This document shows, piece after piece, positions 47,443-58,642 of a stretch of DNA of 64,000 bases; position 1 is the first letter of the stretch; each line of letters opens with the position of its first letter. The notes below the pieces were generated by a model. The model made no database searches and was not told the DNA's origin. It saw nothing but the letters and a program-made list of their open reading frames with translations. This stretch comes from Hyperoplus lanceolatus (lineage: Eukaryota; Chordata; Actinopteri; Uranoscopiformes; Ammodytidae): positions 1,254,501 to 1,318,500 of the forward strand of contig CM049407.1 in assembly GCA_026929865.2 (NCBI GenBank). The letters run 5' to 3'. A program made the translations under genes and the position numbers.

Positions 47443-48411
47443 TTAATTTATTGCATGGATCTTTTGAGGCTTTTGCTGGTAAAATATCTTCAGTCTGCAG
47501 CATAAATAGTGCAAAAGGATGGGTTTGATAGTCTGGTCTCTGAGTCCATAGATGAGAGCACTGAGACACCTGGGGAGAATGATCATGAGCAAATACAAAA
47601 CATTCACGACAGGCAGGAGTACGTTCAACGTGACAATTTTTGAGATGGCTAAAAGTGTTGGGTTGTGCACTGTTGAGGCGAGACTGAGGCCAAGCTGTAC
47701 CATATGTAGCAGCAGTGTGCTACGAGCCTTTTGCACCGAAGCTTTGTCTGTGGAAGCTTTTCTGGCTGCTACCATCACACTTATGAAGGAGAAAGAGATT
47801 GTTATGCCTGCTGATATGAAAAGAAAACAAGTGTAGGCTCTTTCATAATCATGGGACACTTGCCCAAGAACAATGGAAAGTGTACTACAATAGCTCTTCA
47901 TCTGCAGGCTCTCCAGCTCTTCAAATGGGAATTCTAAAACCAATATAAGTCGAATGAGCACATTTAGACAACAAAAAGCCCAAACCACTATAATCGCAAG
48001 TCCTGTGTTCCTGATGGTGATGACAGTAGCGTGCCTCAGTGGGTAGCACACAGCTACATATCTCTCCAAAGACATTACCATCAGTGTGATTGGAGACACT
48101 TGAGTTATGAGAATAAGAAACATCATCAGAACACCACAGACAGGATATGTTAATATCATCCTAGAAGTAGACAATAAGTACAGTAACTGACTCAATGCCA
48201 TCTGCAAAGTGTCAGCAAGAAGGAGGTTAAACAGGAGAATGTAACGAGAGGTTTCACGAAAAACATGTTTACTTCTCAAGGTGAATAACATGATGATATT
48301 AATGCAGAGAAATATACAGCATGTTAGAGTAGTCAGAGTGGAAAGTATTGCTCTTTCCAGTAACCCCAGTCTACCAGTTATGTTGGACTGATATTGAGTT
48401 GTATTTGACAT
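47443..48411 (-). CDS. Odorant receptor OR4
   Basis: Intact, 322 residues. Nearly identical to OR5. Specific words: SNITGRLG, SKHVFRETS (His for the Gln of other copies), VCGVLMMFLILITQVS, VLEFPFEELES, SYCSTLSIVLGQVSHDYER and the tail QKIHAIN. Two N-terminal glycosylation sites. Confidence 0.92.
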   Translation of the reverse strand: MSNTTQYQSNITGRLGLLERAILSTLTTLTCCIFLCINIIMLFTLRSKHVFRETSRYILLFNLLLADTLQMALSQLLYLLSTSRMILTYPVCGVLMMFLILITQVSPITLMVMSLERYVAVCYPLRHATVITIRNTGLAIIVVWAFCCLNVLIRLILVLEFPFEELESLQMKSYCSTLSIVLGQVSHDYERAYTCFLFISAGITISFSFISVMVAARKASTDKASVQKARSTLLLHMVQLGLSLASTVHNPTLLAISKIVTLNVLLPVVNVLYLLMIILPRCLSALIYGLRDQTIKPILLHYLCCRLKIFYQQKPQKIHAIN

Positions 48412-48589
48412 CTCAGAGAAGCATTCAAGACACAAGAAATATAAACCTGTTGATGTAAGAACACAAAAGCACAATACATTTCTTCCCTTGTGTAATATAA
48501 GAACAATGACATAAAATGGAAATATCTTTCAAGAACAAATCACCATTGAGTTACATTCAAAACCCCAAATCAATCCACAAACATTTCCC

Positions 48590-48760
48590 CTGTGCAGATA
48601 GTAAGCAGCTGGTCTGCAGGCTTTGCCTTCCCTCACATACTGTATATCAGCTCTGACCTACACCATGTTCACGTGACACCAACATGTCAGCATGGTTACC
48701 AGCTTAGTAACAGGTGATGTAATGCGTCTTTCATCATTTCCCTGATGACAAAGTCTTAGA
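48590..48760 (-). promoter_or_regulatory. Conserved upstream block of OR4
   Basis: A deletion removes about 26 bases (the CGTACAGTCTGTCCATG part) present in the other copies. The palindrome reads GTTACCAGCTTAGTAAC; the E-box is intact. Confidence 0.45.
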
Positions 48761-49179
48761 CAGAACAAACTTACTGTGTAAGTCAGTAAACTTTATCAAG
48801 TTAAAAGAAAGCCTTTGTAAATTCATTGCCGACGTATTTGATGTCAGAATAAGCGGGGGAAGAAAAGTAGAAGCTTTATTCCCCTTTTGTCTTAAACTTA
48901 GATATTGGGTTGTTGGTCCTGAGCAGTCTTAGTCTACCGCCTTGCGGTGTTATTCCTCTGAGAGGCATACAATTGCTTCACGGTGAATGTACAGTGGTCG
49001 TAGGCAATGCTTTAAAGAAGGTAAAGCACCCAATGTTAAAGAGGCTCAGAGATTGAAACGGACCTGGCCGTATTGCGGGCATGAACCTATCAGGAGCTGA
49101 TCATGCTCGAGCTAATTGATTGACAGCTGAGCTGCAAAGGGCAGATGAGGAGAGAAAGAAAGGCAACAGAGCAGACATT

Positions 49180-49760
49180 TTGCAGGACTGGAATGAATGT
49201 TGGATCTTGGGGTCGGACTGAAGGACTTGACCAGAGGCTGGGTGGCGCCCGGCTCAGACAACGGGAAGCTTTAGGACGGGCAATCAGAATCAGTGGGGGG
49301 CTTGAAGGAAGAGTCACATAAGAGACCATAACAAGGGTCTCTGGGGAGTTAGGAAGCAGATCCTCCTAATGACGATGGGAGCCACGACCACCAACATTCT
49401 GTCTATGGCCTCCATGAGATCCTGTTTGAATGGCCAGGCATTTAACCTCTCATGGCGTCTGCTAGATTCCAGGGTTCTGGCTAGCCCCAGCAGAGCAAGC
49501 AGGCGGTTGACTAGCAGCAGAAGGACAGGCAGAAGGCGTAGACCCACGGCCCCCAGGCTGATAGACCAATTGGGTACATCCCCTGCTGCCTGCACTTCCC
49601 ACTATAACATACCATTGACTCAGCAAACACTCAACTGCCAGACTTTCACCTTAAAGACTGACAACTTGATGAAGGCCTTTGTCATCTTCTAGGAGGACGA
49701 CTGTGAATTCTTCCAAAGTGTGGCATTTAACTAATTTTATCCCAATTACTTCCCCTAATT
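49180..49760 (-). repeat. OR-array spacer block, clean copy in unit 4
   Basis: The least disturbed copy. The minus strand carries a 93-codon open frame (49,314-49,595) containing LLPVLLLLVNRLLALLGLAR, a hydrophobic stretch, then HERLNAWPFKQDLMEAIDRM. It is identical in protein to the copy at 52,194-52,475. I do not recognise it. It preserves the empty insertion site CCCTAATTTCTAATGG at about 49,754 for the composite element of unit 5. Confidence 0.85.
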
Positions 49761-50329
49761 TCTAATGGCCCTGTCACGCTAGTATAAACAACAGGATAAA
49801 CAGGCTGCACCTTCAACAAAATCCTTCAATTCATTATTAGCTTTAACTTGTTGGCAGAATGACAATTTTGACAGGCTTCTAGTTTTCAAGACATACAGAA
49901 AAAACTACAGATGAGAATCGGAATTAGCTTTATTGCCATGTACGTTCACACATAAACGGAATTTGCTGTGGTCAGAGCGTTGTTATTCTCTAGAAATACA
50001 CTACCGGTAAAACATTTTTAGAACACCTACTTTTTTCCAGTTTGTATTGCAATTTATTTAGTTAATGTTTCAATGTGCCCTGAAATTAAAATAATCCATC
50101 AAATCTATCAATATTATTTTAACAATCAATTAATCTCCTACTTGCTGCAGGTCTATATTGTCCAAATAATGCTTAAGAGGGAGTAGTGACACAGGCTGTT
50201 CCAACACTGCTTTTATGCAGACAGAGGGTTTGACAGTCATCAACTAACATTGCTACACCTGTACAAATTGTTTGCATCAACTTTCAAGGCTTAATTTACT
50301 TCCATGAGCTGAACAAACAGTTAAAGAGG

Positions 50330-51298
50330 TTAATTTATTGCATGGATCTTTTGAGGCTTTTGCTGGTAAAATATCTTCAGTCTACAGCATAAATAGTGCA
50401 AAAGGATGGGTTTGATAGTCTGGTCTCTGAGTCCATAGATGAGAGCACTGAGACACCTGGGGAGAATGATCATGAGCAAATACAAAACATTCACGACAGG
50501 CAGGAGTACGTTCAACGTGACAATTTTTGAGATGGCTAAAAGTATTGGGTTGTGCACTGTTGAGGCGAGACTGAGGCCAAGCTGTACCATATGTAGCAGC
50601 AGTGTGCTACGAGCCCTTTGCACCAAAGCTTTGTCTGTGGAAGCTTTTCTGGCTGCTACCATCACACTTATAAAGGAGAAAAACATTGTTATGCCTGCTG
50701 ATATGAAAAGAAAACAAGTGTAGGCTCTTTCATAATCATGGGACACTTTCCCAAGAACAATGGAAAGTGTACTACAATAGCTCTTCATCTGCAGGCTCTC
50801 CAGCTCTTCAAATGGGAATTCTAAAACCAATATAAGTCGAATGAGCATATTTAGACAACAAAAAGCCCAAACCACAATAATCGCAAGTCCTGTGTTCCTG
50901 ATGGTGATGACAGTAGCGTGCCTCAGTGGGTAGCACACAGCTACATATCTCTCCAGAGACATTACCACCAGTGTGATTGGAGACACTTGAGTTATGAGAA
51001 TAACAAACATTATCAGAACACCACAGACAGGATATGTTAATATCATCCTAGAAGTAGACAATAAGTACAGTAACTGACTCAATGCCATCTGCAAAGTGTC
51101 AGCAAGAAGGAGGTTAAACAGGAGAATGTAACGAGAGGTTTCACGAAAAACATGTTTACTCCTCAAGGTGAATAACATGATGATATTGATGCAGAAAAAT
51201 ATACAGCATGTTAGAGTAGTCAGAGTGGAAAGTATTGCTCTTTCCAGTAACCCCAGTCTACCTGTTATGTTGGACTGATATTGAGTTGTATTTGACAT
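50330..51298 (-). CDS. Odorant receptor OR5
   Basis: Intact, 322 residues. Differs from OR4 at only about a dozen residues (for example CCIFFC, GVLIMFVILI, CCLNMLIR, LGKVSHD, ITMFFSF, KALVQRARS). The surrounding spacers are also almost identical, so this is the most recent duplication in the array. Confidence 0.92.
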   Translation of the reverse strand: MSNTTQYQSNITGRLGLLERAILSTLTTLTCCIFFCINIIMLFTLRSKHVFRETSRYILLFNLLLADTLQMALSQLLYLLSTSRMILTYPVCGVLIMFVILITQVSPITLVVMSLERYVAVCYPLRHATVITIRNTGLAIIVVWAFCCLNMLIRLILVLEFPFEELESLQMKSYCSTLSIVLGKVSHDYERAYTCFLFISAGITMFFSFISVMVAARKASTDKALVQRARSTLLLHMVQLGLSLASTVHNPILLAISKIVTLNVLLPVVNVLYLLMIILPRCLSALIYGLRDQTIKPILLHYLCCRLKIFYQQKPQKIHAIN

Positions 51299-51479
51299 CT
51301 CAGAGAAGCATTCAAGACACAAGAAATATAAACCTGTTGATGTAAGAACACAAAAGCACAATACATATCTTCCTATGTGCAATGTAAGAACAATGACATG
51401 AAATGGAAATATCTTTCAAGAACAAATCACCATTGAGTTACATTCAAAACCCCAAATCAATCCACAAACATTTCCCCTG

Positions 51480-51660
51480 TGCAGATAGTAAGCAGCGTAC
51501 AGTCTGTCCATGTAAGAGCAGCTGGTCTGCAAGCTTTGCCTTCCCTCACATACTGTATATCAACTCTGACCTACACCATGTTCACGTGACACCAACACGT
51601 CAGCATGGTTACCAGCTTAGTAACTGGTGATGTAATGCGTCTTTCATCATTTCCCTGATG
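51480..51660 (-). promoter_or_regulatory. Conserved upstream block of OR5
   Basis: Retains the part deleted before OR4; palindrome arm variant GTTACCAGCTTAGTAAC as in OR4. Confidence 0.45.
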
Positions 51661-52099
51661 ACAAAGTCTTAGACAGAACAAACTTACTGTGTAAGTCAGT
51701 AAACTTTATCAAGTTAAAAAAAAAGCCTTTGTAAATTCATTGCCGACGTATTTGATGTCAAAATAAGCGGGGGAAGAAAAGTAGAAGCTTTATTCCCCTT
51801 TTGTCTTAAACTTAGATATTGGGACATTAGGTTGTTGGTTCTGAGCAGTCTTAGTCTACCGCCTTGCGGTGTTATTCCTCTGAGAGGCATACAATTGCTT
51901 CACGGTGACTGTACAGTGGTGGTAGGCAATGCTTTAAAGAAGGTAAAGCACCCAGTGTTAAAGAGGCTCAGAGATTGAAACGGACCTGGCCGTATTGCGG
52001 GCATGAACCTATCAGGAGCTGATCATGCTCGAGCTAATTGATTGACAGCTGAGCCGCAAAGGGCAGATGAGGAGAGAAAGAAAGGCAACAGAGCAGACA

Positions 52100-52640
52100 T
52101 TTTGACTTCACCAGAGGCTGGGTGGCGCCCGGCTCAGACAACGGGAAGCTTTAGGACGGGCAATCAGAATCAGTGGGGGGCTTGAAGGAAGAGTCACATA
52201 AGAGACCATAACAAGGGTCTCTGGGGAGTTAGGAAGCAGATCCTCCTAATGACGATGGGAGCCACGACCACCAACATTCTGTCTATGGCCTCCATGAGAT
52301 CCTGTTTGAATGGCCAGGCATTTAACCTCTCATGGCGTCTGCTAGATTCCAGGGTTCTGGCTAGCCCCAGCAGAGCAAGCAGGCGGTTGACTAGCAGCAG
52401 AAGGACAGGCAGAAGGCGTAGACCCACGGCCCCCAGGCTGATAGACCAATTGGGTACATCCCCTGCTGCCTGCACTTCCCACTATAACATACCATTGACT
52501 CAGCAAACACTCAACTGCCTGACTTTCACCTTAAAGACTGACAACTTGATGAAGGCCTTTGTCATCTTCTAGGAGGACGACTGTGAATTCTTCCAAAGTG
52601 TGGCATTTAACTCATTTTATCCCAATTACTTCCCCTAATT
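52100..52640 (-). repeat. OR-array spacer block, copy in unit 5
   Basis: Near-identical to the unit 4 copy, with the 93-codon frame at 52,194-52,475, but lacking the CAGGACTGGAATGAATGT segment. Cut at 52,640 by the composite insertion. Confidence 0.85.
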
Positions 52641-53860
52641 CAGGGTTGCCGCGGATCTTGAAAAGCATTAAAAGTCATTAAATTTAAGTTTCAATATTCA
52701 AGGCCTTAAATGTCTTAAAAAGTCTGGAATTATTGGGTGGGCGGCATTAAATTTAATCGGGGGTAGAATTAATGAGCTCGCCTTATTTGTTTCTTTCTAG
52801 TTTTCTAGTTTAATTGTTATATTTCTATGTTTCTATTTTATCGGTGTTTTATATAGCCTACTTCAAAGATGTCCAACACATAGGCTACACTAGAGGCAGT
52901 ACGGCCGTGTTAGGCTGGGTACCGCATTTAAAACGTAGAAGAGGAATGTGTGTTCCCTTCTTTCGAATTTGTAGCCAGCCGTGGTAGAGCAAAAAAGGAG
53001 AGAACGACGCGGCGGAATGCATGCCAAGCTATTATAAATTCAGTGAGAGGTGGAGGGAGGACGACAAATACCGTGGCTGGCTTTTTTCACCCCACGACCG
53101 CGACCACACGCTGCTTGTAGGTGCGCACGTTGGTTGTGTTTAGTAGGCTTAACATGTTTATTTAGGCTATCTATATTTATTAATAGATGTTCATTCAGCT
53201 CATTCAGGTCGCGTTGACTTGGCGTGAGCTCATGGAGTGAGACGCGGGTCTCTATCACACTGCTTGTCTCTCTTTCTGTCACTTTCTTTCTCTCCACTCT
53301 GCACTCCCTTTCTAACAGCTAAATAAAAACTATTGCCGATCCTCCCATCAATCGCAGATTGTAGCATATGTTTCCTTTGCCAATCGGTACAACCCTGATA
53401 CCCGCGGTTTATTAACCTGAATGCCTGCAACAATACTGTATGAAGAAAAAATTACTTTGCGCATATTACCTCAGGTCTCGTGAGCATGGATGTAAATCTA
53501 CAGTTGGCTAGGCCAACATACACATACGATTTTGAAATTGCAAAAACCTCCCTTGACCTGTGGAACCAATTTTTAAATAGTTTCTGCCATAAGTTCTGAA
53601 AAAGAAAGTTAATGGACTAAGTTTGTTATTTATTGAATAAGGAATTAAAATATGAAGAATATTCGGATTATTCTTCCCCAAAAAATATCCCATTTTTAAT
53701 TTATAGCCTAATTAAAATATTTTGTGCTGCACCTAACACGTATTTTCTAAATTGATTAAACTCTTCTTGTTACTCGATTAATCAGAAAATGTAAACCAAT
53801 TGATACAGAGATCTATAATTGGTTGAAAAGGTGGTAATGATTGGTTTTCAGGTTGCCTTT

Positions 53861-54655
53861 ACAGTGATCTCTTATACTTGTGTGAAAGTTTGTGAACGCC
53901 TTGAGCCCTTTGGAATTTTATTTATTTTAACCATTATTAATTCATTTTTATCAATACCAGTATTTTTTATATGAAATAACAGATGTTTGTTTATCAATTC
54001 AACATTTTTCTTTTCCAGAAATAATTTGTTAAAACAGATAAAACAAATTATTTGACAAATGTTGTATGTGCAAAAGTTTGTGAACCCTGAGCTGCATTGC
54101 TTAAATCGAGCAGGTTGACACAATCAGGTGGGCCAAATCGAGTGATGAAATAGACCAATGTAGTGATTTAGGGCGACTGTGGCTCAGGCGGTTAAGCGGG
54201 TTGGCCAACGATCCAAGGGCTGGCGGTTCGATCCCCGCCCGGCCACCTGTGTCATGGTTGTTGTGTCCTTGGGCAAGACACTTCACCCACCCTGCCTTGT
54301 GTGAATGTGTATGATTGCTGTGTGTTTGAGGTGGTGGTCGGAGGGGCCGATGGCACGGAATGGCAGCCTCGCTTCCGTCAGTCTGCCCCAGGGCAGCTGT
54401 GGCTACTATCGTAGTTTACCACCACCGGTATGACTGTGTGTGAACGAATTGAACCTGGAGCCCTGTAAAGAGCTTTGAGTCAACAACATCGAAATAAAGC
54501 GCTATATAAATCCAATCAATTATTAGTGAGAGAAAAACAAACATCTGTTATTTCATATAAAAAATACTGGTATTGATAAAAATGAATTAATAATGGTAAA
54601 CATAAATACAATTCCAAAAGGCTCAAGGGGTTCACAAACTTTCACACAGCACTGT
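53861..54655. mobile_element. Palindromic Tc1/mariner-type element, nested
   Basis: The two arms (about 53,877-53,999 and 54,535-54,650) are long inverted repeats: TGTGAAAGTTTGTGAAC, ACCATTATTAATTCATTTTT and CAATACCAGTATTTTTTATA appear on opposite strands. The outer ends are TACAGTG and CACTGTA, consistent with a TA target. It is split by the SINE. Confidence 0.8.
54171..54520 (+). mobile_element. tRNA-derived SINE, nested in the mariner-type element
   Basis: Head GGGCGACTGTGGCTCAGGCG with A box TGGCTCAGGCGG (54,180-54,191) and B box GGTTCGATCCC (54,225-54,235), both matching the tRNA promoter consensus. The body contains CCTTGGGCAAGACACTTCAC; the tail is AGCGCTATATAAATCCAAT. Full length and well preserved, the best SINE in the window. 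Confidence 0.92.
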
Positions 54656-55494
54656 ATGTATTTGATGGTAAATGCAGGGGGACATTGTCTTCATTCAGAC
54701 TGCTGAACATTTTTTATTTTCTGTCATTAGACAGCAGTTGTTAGCTATAGTGCATTGAATATGTGTTAGTCAGATTTAATGCAACCCTTTACGTAGTATA
54801 CTGTAGTGTAGTTTGTCGATTTCTGTTACCGCGGTATTGGTATTATTTTTTCATTTTAGAGGTCTTAAAAAGGTCTTAAATGTCTTTAAATTTGGACTTT
54901 AAAAATGTGCAGATACCATGTAATTTCTAATGGCCCTGTCACGCTAGTATAAACAACAGGATAAACAGGCTGCACCTTCAACAAAATCCTTCAATTCATT
55001 ATTAGCTTTAACTTGTTGGCAGAATGACAATTTTGACAGGCTTCTAGTTTTCAAGACATACAGAAAAAACTACAGATGAGAATCGGAATTAGCTTTATTG
55101 CCATGTACGTTCACACATAAACTGAATTTGCTGTGGTCAGAGCGTTGTTATTCTCTAGAAATACACTACCGGTAAAACATTTTTAGAACCCCTACTTTTT
55201 TCCAGTTTGTATTGCAATTTATTTAGTTAATGTTTCAATGTGCCCTGAAATTAAAATAATCCATCAAATCTATCAATATTATTTTAACAATCAATTAATC
55301 TCCTACTTGCTGCAGGTCTATATTGTCCAAATAATGCTTAAGAGGGAGTAGTGACACAGGCTGTTCCAACACTGCTTTTATGCAGACAGAGGGTTTGACA
55401 GTCATCAACTAACATTGCTACACCTGTACAAGTTGTTTGCATCAACTTTCAAGGCTTAATTTACTTCCATGAGCTGAACAAACAGTTAAAGAGG

Positions 55495-56463
55495 TTAATT
55501 TATTGCATGGATCTTTTGAGACTTTTGCTGGTAAAATATCTTCAGTCTACAGCATAAATAGTGCAAAAGGATGGGTCTGATAGTCTGGTCTCTGAGTCCA
55601 TAGATGAGAGCACTGAGACACCTGGGGAGAATGATCATGAGCAAATACAAAACATTCACGACAGGCAGGAGTACGTTCAACGTGACAATTTTTGAGATGG
55701 CTAAAAGTATTGGGTTGTGCACTGTTGAGGCGAGACTGAGGCCAAGCTGTACCATATGTAGCAGCAGTGTGCTACGAGCCTTTTGCACCGAAGCTTTGTC
55801 TGTGGAAGCTTTTCTGGCTGCTACCATCACACTTATGAAGGAGAAAGAGATTGTTATGCCTGCTGATATGAAAAGAAAACAAGTGTAGGCTCTTTCATAA
55901 TCATGGGACACTTGCCCAAGAACAATGGAAAGTGTACTACAAAAGCGTGTCATCTGCAGGCTCTCCAGCTCTTCAAATGGGAATTCTAATAGCAAAATAA
56001 CATCAATTAGGACATTTAGAAAACAAAAAGCCCAAACCACAATGATCGCCAGTACTGTGTTCCTTAAAGTGATGACAGTAGCGTGCCTCAGTGGGTAGCA
56101 CACAGCTACATATCTCTCCAGAGACATTACCATCAGTGTGAGAGGAGACACTTGACTTAGGAGAATAACAAACATTACCAGAACACCACAGACAGGATAC
56201 GTTAACATCATCCTAGAAGTAGACAATAAGTACAGTAACTGACTCAATGCCATCTGCAAAGTGTCAGCAAGAAGGAGGTTAAAAAGGAGAATGTAACGAG
56301 AGGTTTCACGAAAAACCTGTTTACTCCTCAAGGTGAATAACATGATGATATTGATGCAGAGAAATATACAGCATGTTAGAGTAGTCAGAGTGGAAAGTAT
56401 TGCTCTTTCCAGTAACCCCAGTCCAACAGTGATGTTGGACTGAGTTTGAGTTGTATTTGACAT
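55495..56463 (-). CDS. Odorant receptor OR6 (mosaic)
   Basis: Intact, 322 residues. The first half up to about residue 175 matches OR7 (TQTQSNITVGLG, QVSPLTLMVM, ITLRNTVLAIIVVWAFCF, NVLIDVILLLE, LQMTRFC). The rest matches OR4/OR5 (STLSIVLGQVSHDYERAY, NPILLAISKIVTLNVLLPVV, YLLMIILPRC, FYQQK). Its 3' flank carries the OR4/OR5-type deletion. Confidence 0.92.
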   Translation of the reverse strand: MSNTTQTQSNITVGLGLLERAILSTLTTLTCCIFLCINIIMLFTLRSKQVFRETSRYILLFNLLLADTLQMALSQLLYLLSTSRMMLTYPVCGVLVMFVILLSQVSPLTLMVMSLERYVAVCYPLRHATVITLRNTVLAIIVVWAFCFLNVLIDVILLLEFPFEELESLQMTRFCSTLSIVLGQVSHDYERAYTCFLFISAGITISFSFISVMVAARKASTDKASVQKARSTLLLHMVQLGLSLASTVHNPILLAISKIVTLNVLLPVVNVLYLLMIILPRCLSALIYGLRDQTIRPILLHYLCCRLKIFYQQKSQKIHAIN

Positions 56464-56639
56464 CTCAGAGAAGCATTCAAGACACAAGAAATATAAACCT
56501 GTTGATGTAAGAACACAAAAGCACAATACATTTCTTCCCTTGTGTAATATAAGAACAATGACATAAAATGGAAATATCTTTCAAGCACAAATCACCATTG
56601 AGTTACATTCAAAACCCCAAATCAATCCACAAACATTTT

Positions 56640-56825
56640 CCCTGTGCAGATAGTAAGGAGCGTACAGTCTGTCCATGTAAGAGCAGCTGGTCTGCAAGCT
56701 TTGCCTTCCCTCACATACTGTATATCAGCTCTGACCTACACCATGTTCACGTGACACCAACACGTCAGCATGGTTACCAGCTTGGTAACAGGTGATGTAA
56801 TGCGTCTTTCATCATTTCCCTGATG
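56640..56825 (-). promoter_or_regulatory. Conserved upstream block of OR6
   Basis: Palindrome GTTACCAGCTTGGTAAC and E-box intact; the following CATTTCCCTGATGACAAAG is shared with OR4 and OR5. Confidence 0.45.
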
Positions 56826-57264
56826 ACAAAGTCTTAGACAGAACAAACTTACTGTGTAAGTCAGTAAACTTTATCAAGTTAAAAAAAAGACTTTGTAAAT
56901 TCATTGCCGACGTATTTGATGTCAAAATAAGCGGGGGAAGAAAAGTAGAAGCTTTATTCCCCTTTTGTCTTAAACTTAGATATTGGGACATTAGGTTGTT
57001 GGTTCTGAGCAGTCTTAGTCTACCGCCTTGCGGTGTTATTCCTCTGAGAGGCATACAATTGCTTCACGATGAATGTACAGTGGTCGTAGGCAATGCTTTA
57101 AAGAAGGTAAAGCACCCAGTGTTAAAGAGGCTCAGAGATTGAAACGGACCTGGCCGTATTGCGGGCATGAACCGATCAGGAGCTGATCATGCTCGAGCTA
57201 ATTGATTGACAGCTGAGCCGCAAAGGGCAGATGAGGAGAGAAAGAAAGGCAACAGAGCAGACAT

Positions 57265-57840
57265 TTTGCAGGACTGGAATGAATGTTGGATTTTGGGGTC
57301 GGCATGAAGGACTTGACCAGAGGCTGGGTGGCGCCCGGCTCAGACAACGGGAAGCTTTAGGACGGGCAATCAGAATCAGTGGGGGGCTTGAAGGAAGAGT
57401 CACATAAGAGACCATAACAAGGGTCTCTGGGGAGTTAGGAAGCAGATCCTCCTAATGACGATGGGAGCCACGACCACCAACATTCTGTCTATGGCCTCCA
57501 TGAGATCCTGTTTGAATGGCCAGGCATTTAACCTCTCATGGCGTCTGCTAGATTCCAGGGTTCTGGCTAGCCACAGCAGAGCAAGCAGGCGGTTGACTAG
57601 CAGCAGAAGGCGTAGACCCACGGCCCCCAGGCTGATAGACCTATTGGGTACATCCCCTGCTGCCTGCACTTCCCACTATAACATACCATTGACTCAGCAA
57701 ACACTCAACTGCCAGACTTTCACCTTAAAGACTGACAACTTGATGAAGGCCTTTGTCATCTTCTAGGAGGACGACTGTGAATTCTTCCAAAGTGTGGCAT
57801 TTAACTAATTTTATCCCAATTACTTCCCCTAATTTCTAAT
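57265..57840 (-). repeat. OR-array spacer block, copy in unit 6
   Basis: Carries the 93-codon frame in a form four codons shorter (57,400-57,669) and an empty CCCTAATTTCTAATGG site. Confidence 0.85.
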
Positions 57841-58354
57841 GGCCCTGTCACGCTAGTATAAACAACAGGATAAACAGGCTGCACCTTCAACAAAATCCTT
57901 CAATTCATTATTAGCTTTAACTTGTTGGCAGAATGACAATTTTGACAGGCTTCTAGTTTTCAAGACATACAGAAAAAACTACAGATGAGAATCGGAATTA
58001 GTTTTATTGCCATGTACGTTCACACATAAACGGAATTTGCTGTGGTCAGATCGTTGTTATTCTCTAGAAATACACTACCGGTAAAAAATTTTTAGAACAC
58101 CTACTTTTTTCCAGTTTGTATTTCAATTTATTTAGTTAATGTTTCAATGTGCCCTGAAATTAAAATAATCCATCTAATCTATCAATATTATTTTAACAAT
58201 CAATTAATCTCCTACTTGCTGCAGGTCTATATTGTCCAAATAATGCTTAAGAGGGAGTTGTAACACAGTCTGTTCCAACACTGCTTTTATGCAGACAGAG
58301 GGTTTGACAGTCATCAACTAACATTGGTACACCTGTACAAATTGTTTGCATCAA

Positions 58355-58560
58355 CTTTCAAGGCTTCATTTATGTCCATTGCTGCAGAAAAACTGTTTAC
58401 CCACTACTTGTTTTTCCTTGGAAAAGGCCTTATGAACATTTGACATTTACACTATTTTGACATTTCAGCTCATTCACTGGATTGATCTGCTTCAATTTCA
58501 ATAATGCTGGAACAATGGGGCTGTTGTAACACTTTCTACCGGTGGTGTTTATTTAATCTC
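58355..58560. repeat. OR7 3' flank block retained from the ancestral unit
   Basis: Contains TTTATGTCCATTGCTGCAGA, GGAAAAGGCCTTATGAACAT and TTCAATAATGCTGGAACAAT, as beside OR2 and OR3. OR4, OR5 and OR6 have lost this block (their flank runs TTTACTTCCATGAGCTGAAC). Confidence 0.75.
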
Positions 58561-58642
58561 TAGACAAATATTTTCTCAATTTATGTCTTGCTCTATTAAA
58601 AATGTCTGAGGACATCATGAGCTGAACACACAGATAAAGAGG

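Larger units (their letters stand above)
52641..54920. mobile_element. 2.28-kb composite insertion in unit 5
   Basis: Begins CAGGGTTGCCGCGGATCTTG and ends TGTGCAGATACCATG; the termini are imperfect inverted repeats. TAATT is duplicated at 52,636-52,640 and 54,921-54,925, and the empty site is present in units 4 and 6. Near both termini are runs of TCTTAAA/CTTAAATG words. The interior has no intact gene and holds a nested mariner-like element (53,861-54,655) with a SINE inside. Confidence 0.85.

Noticed and set aside
54171-54243. A tRNA gene (good A and B boxes)
   Set aside because: The acceptor stem and anticodon arm do not close, and the head continues into a SINE body and tail; the same head recurs at 14,133.
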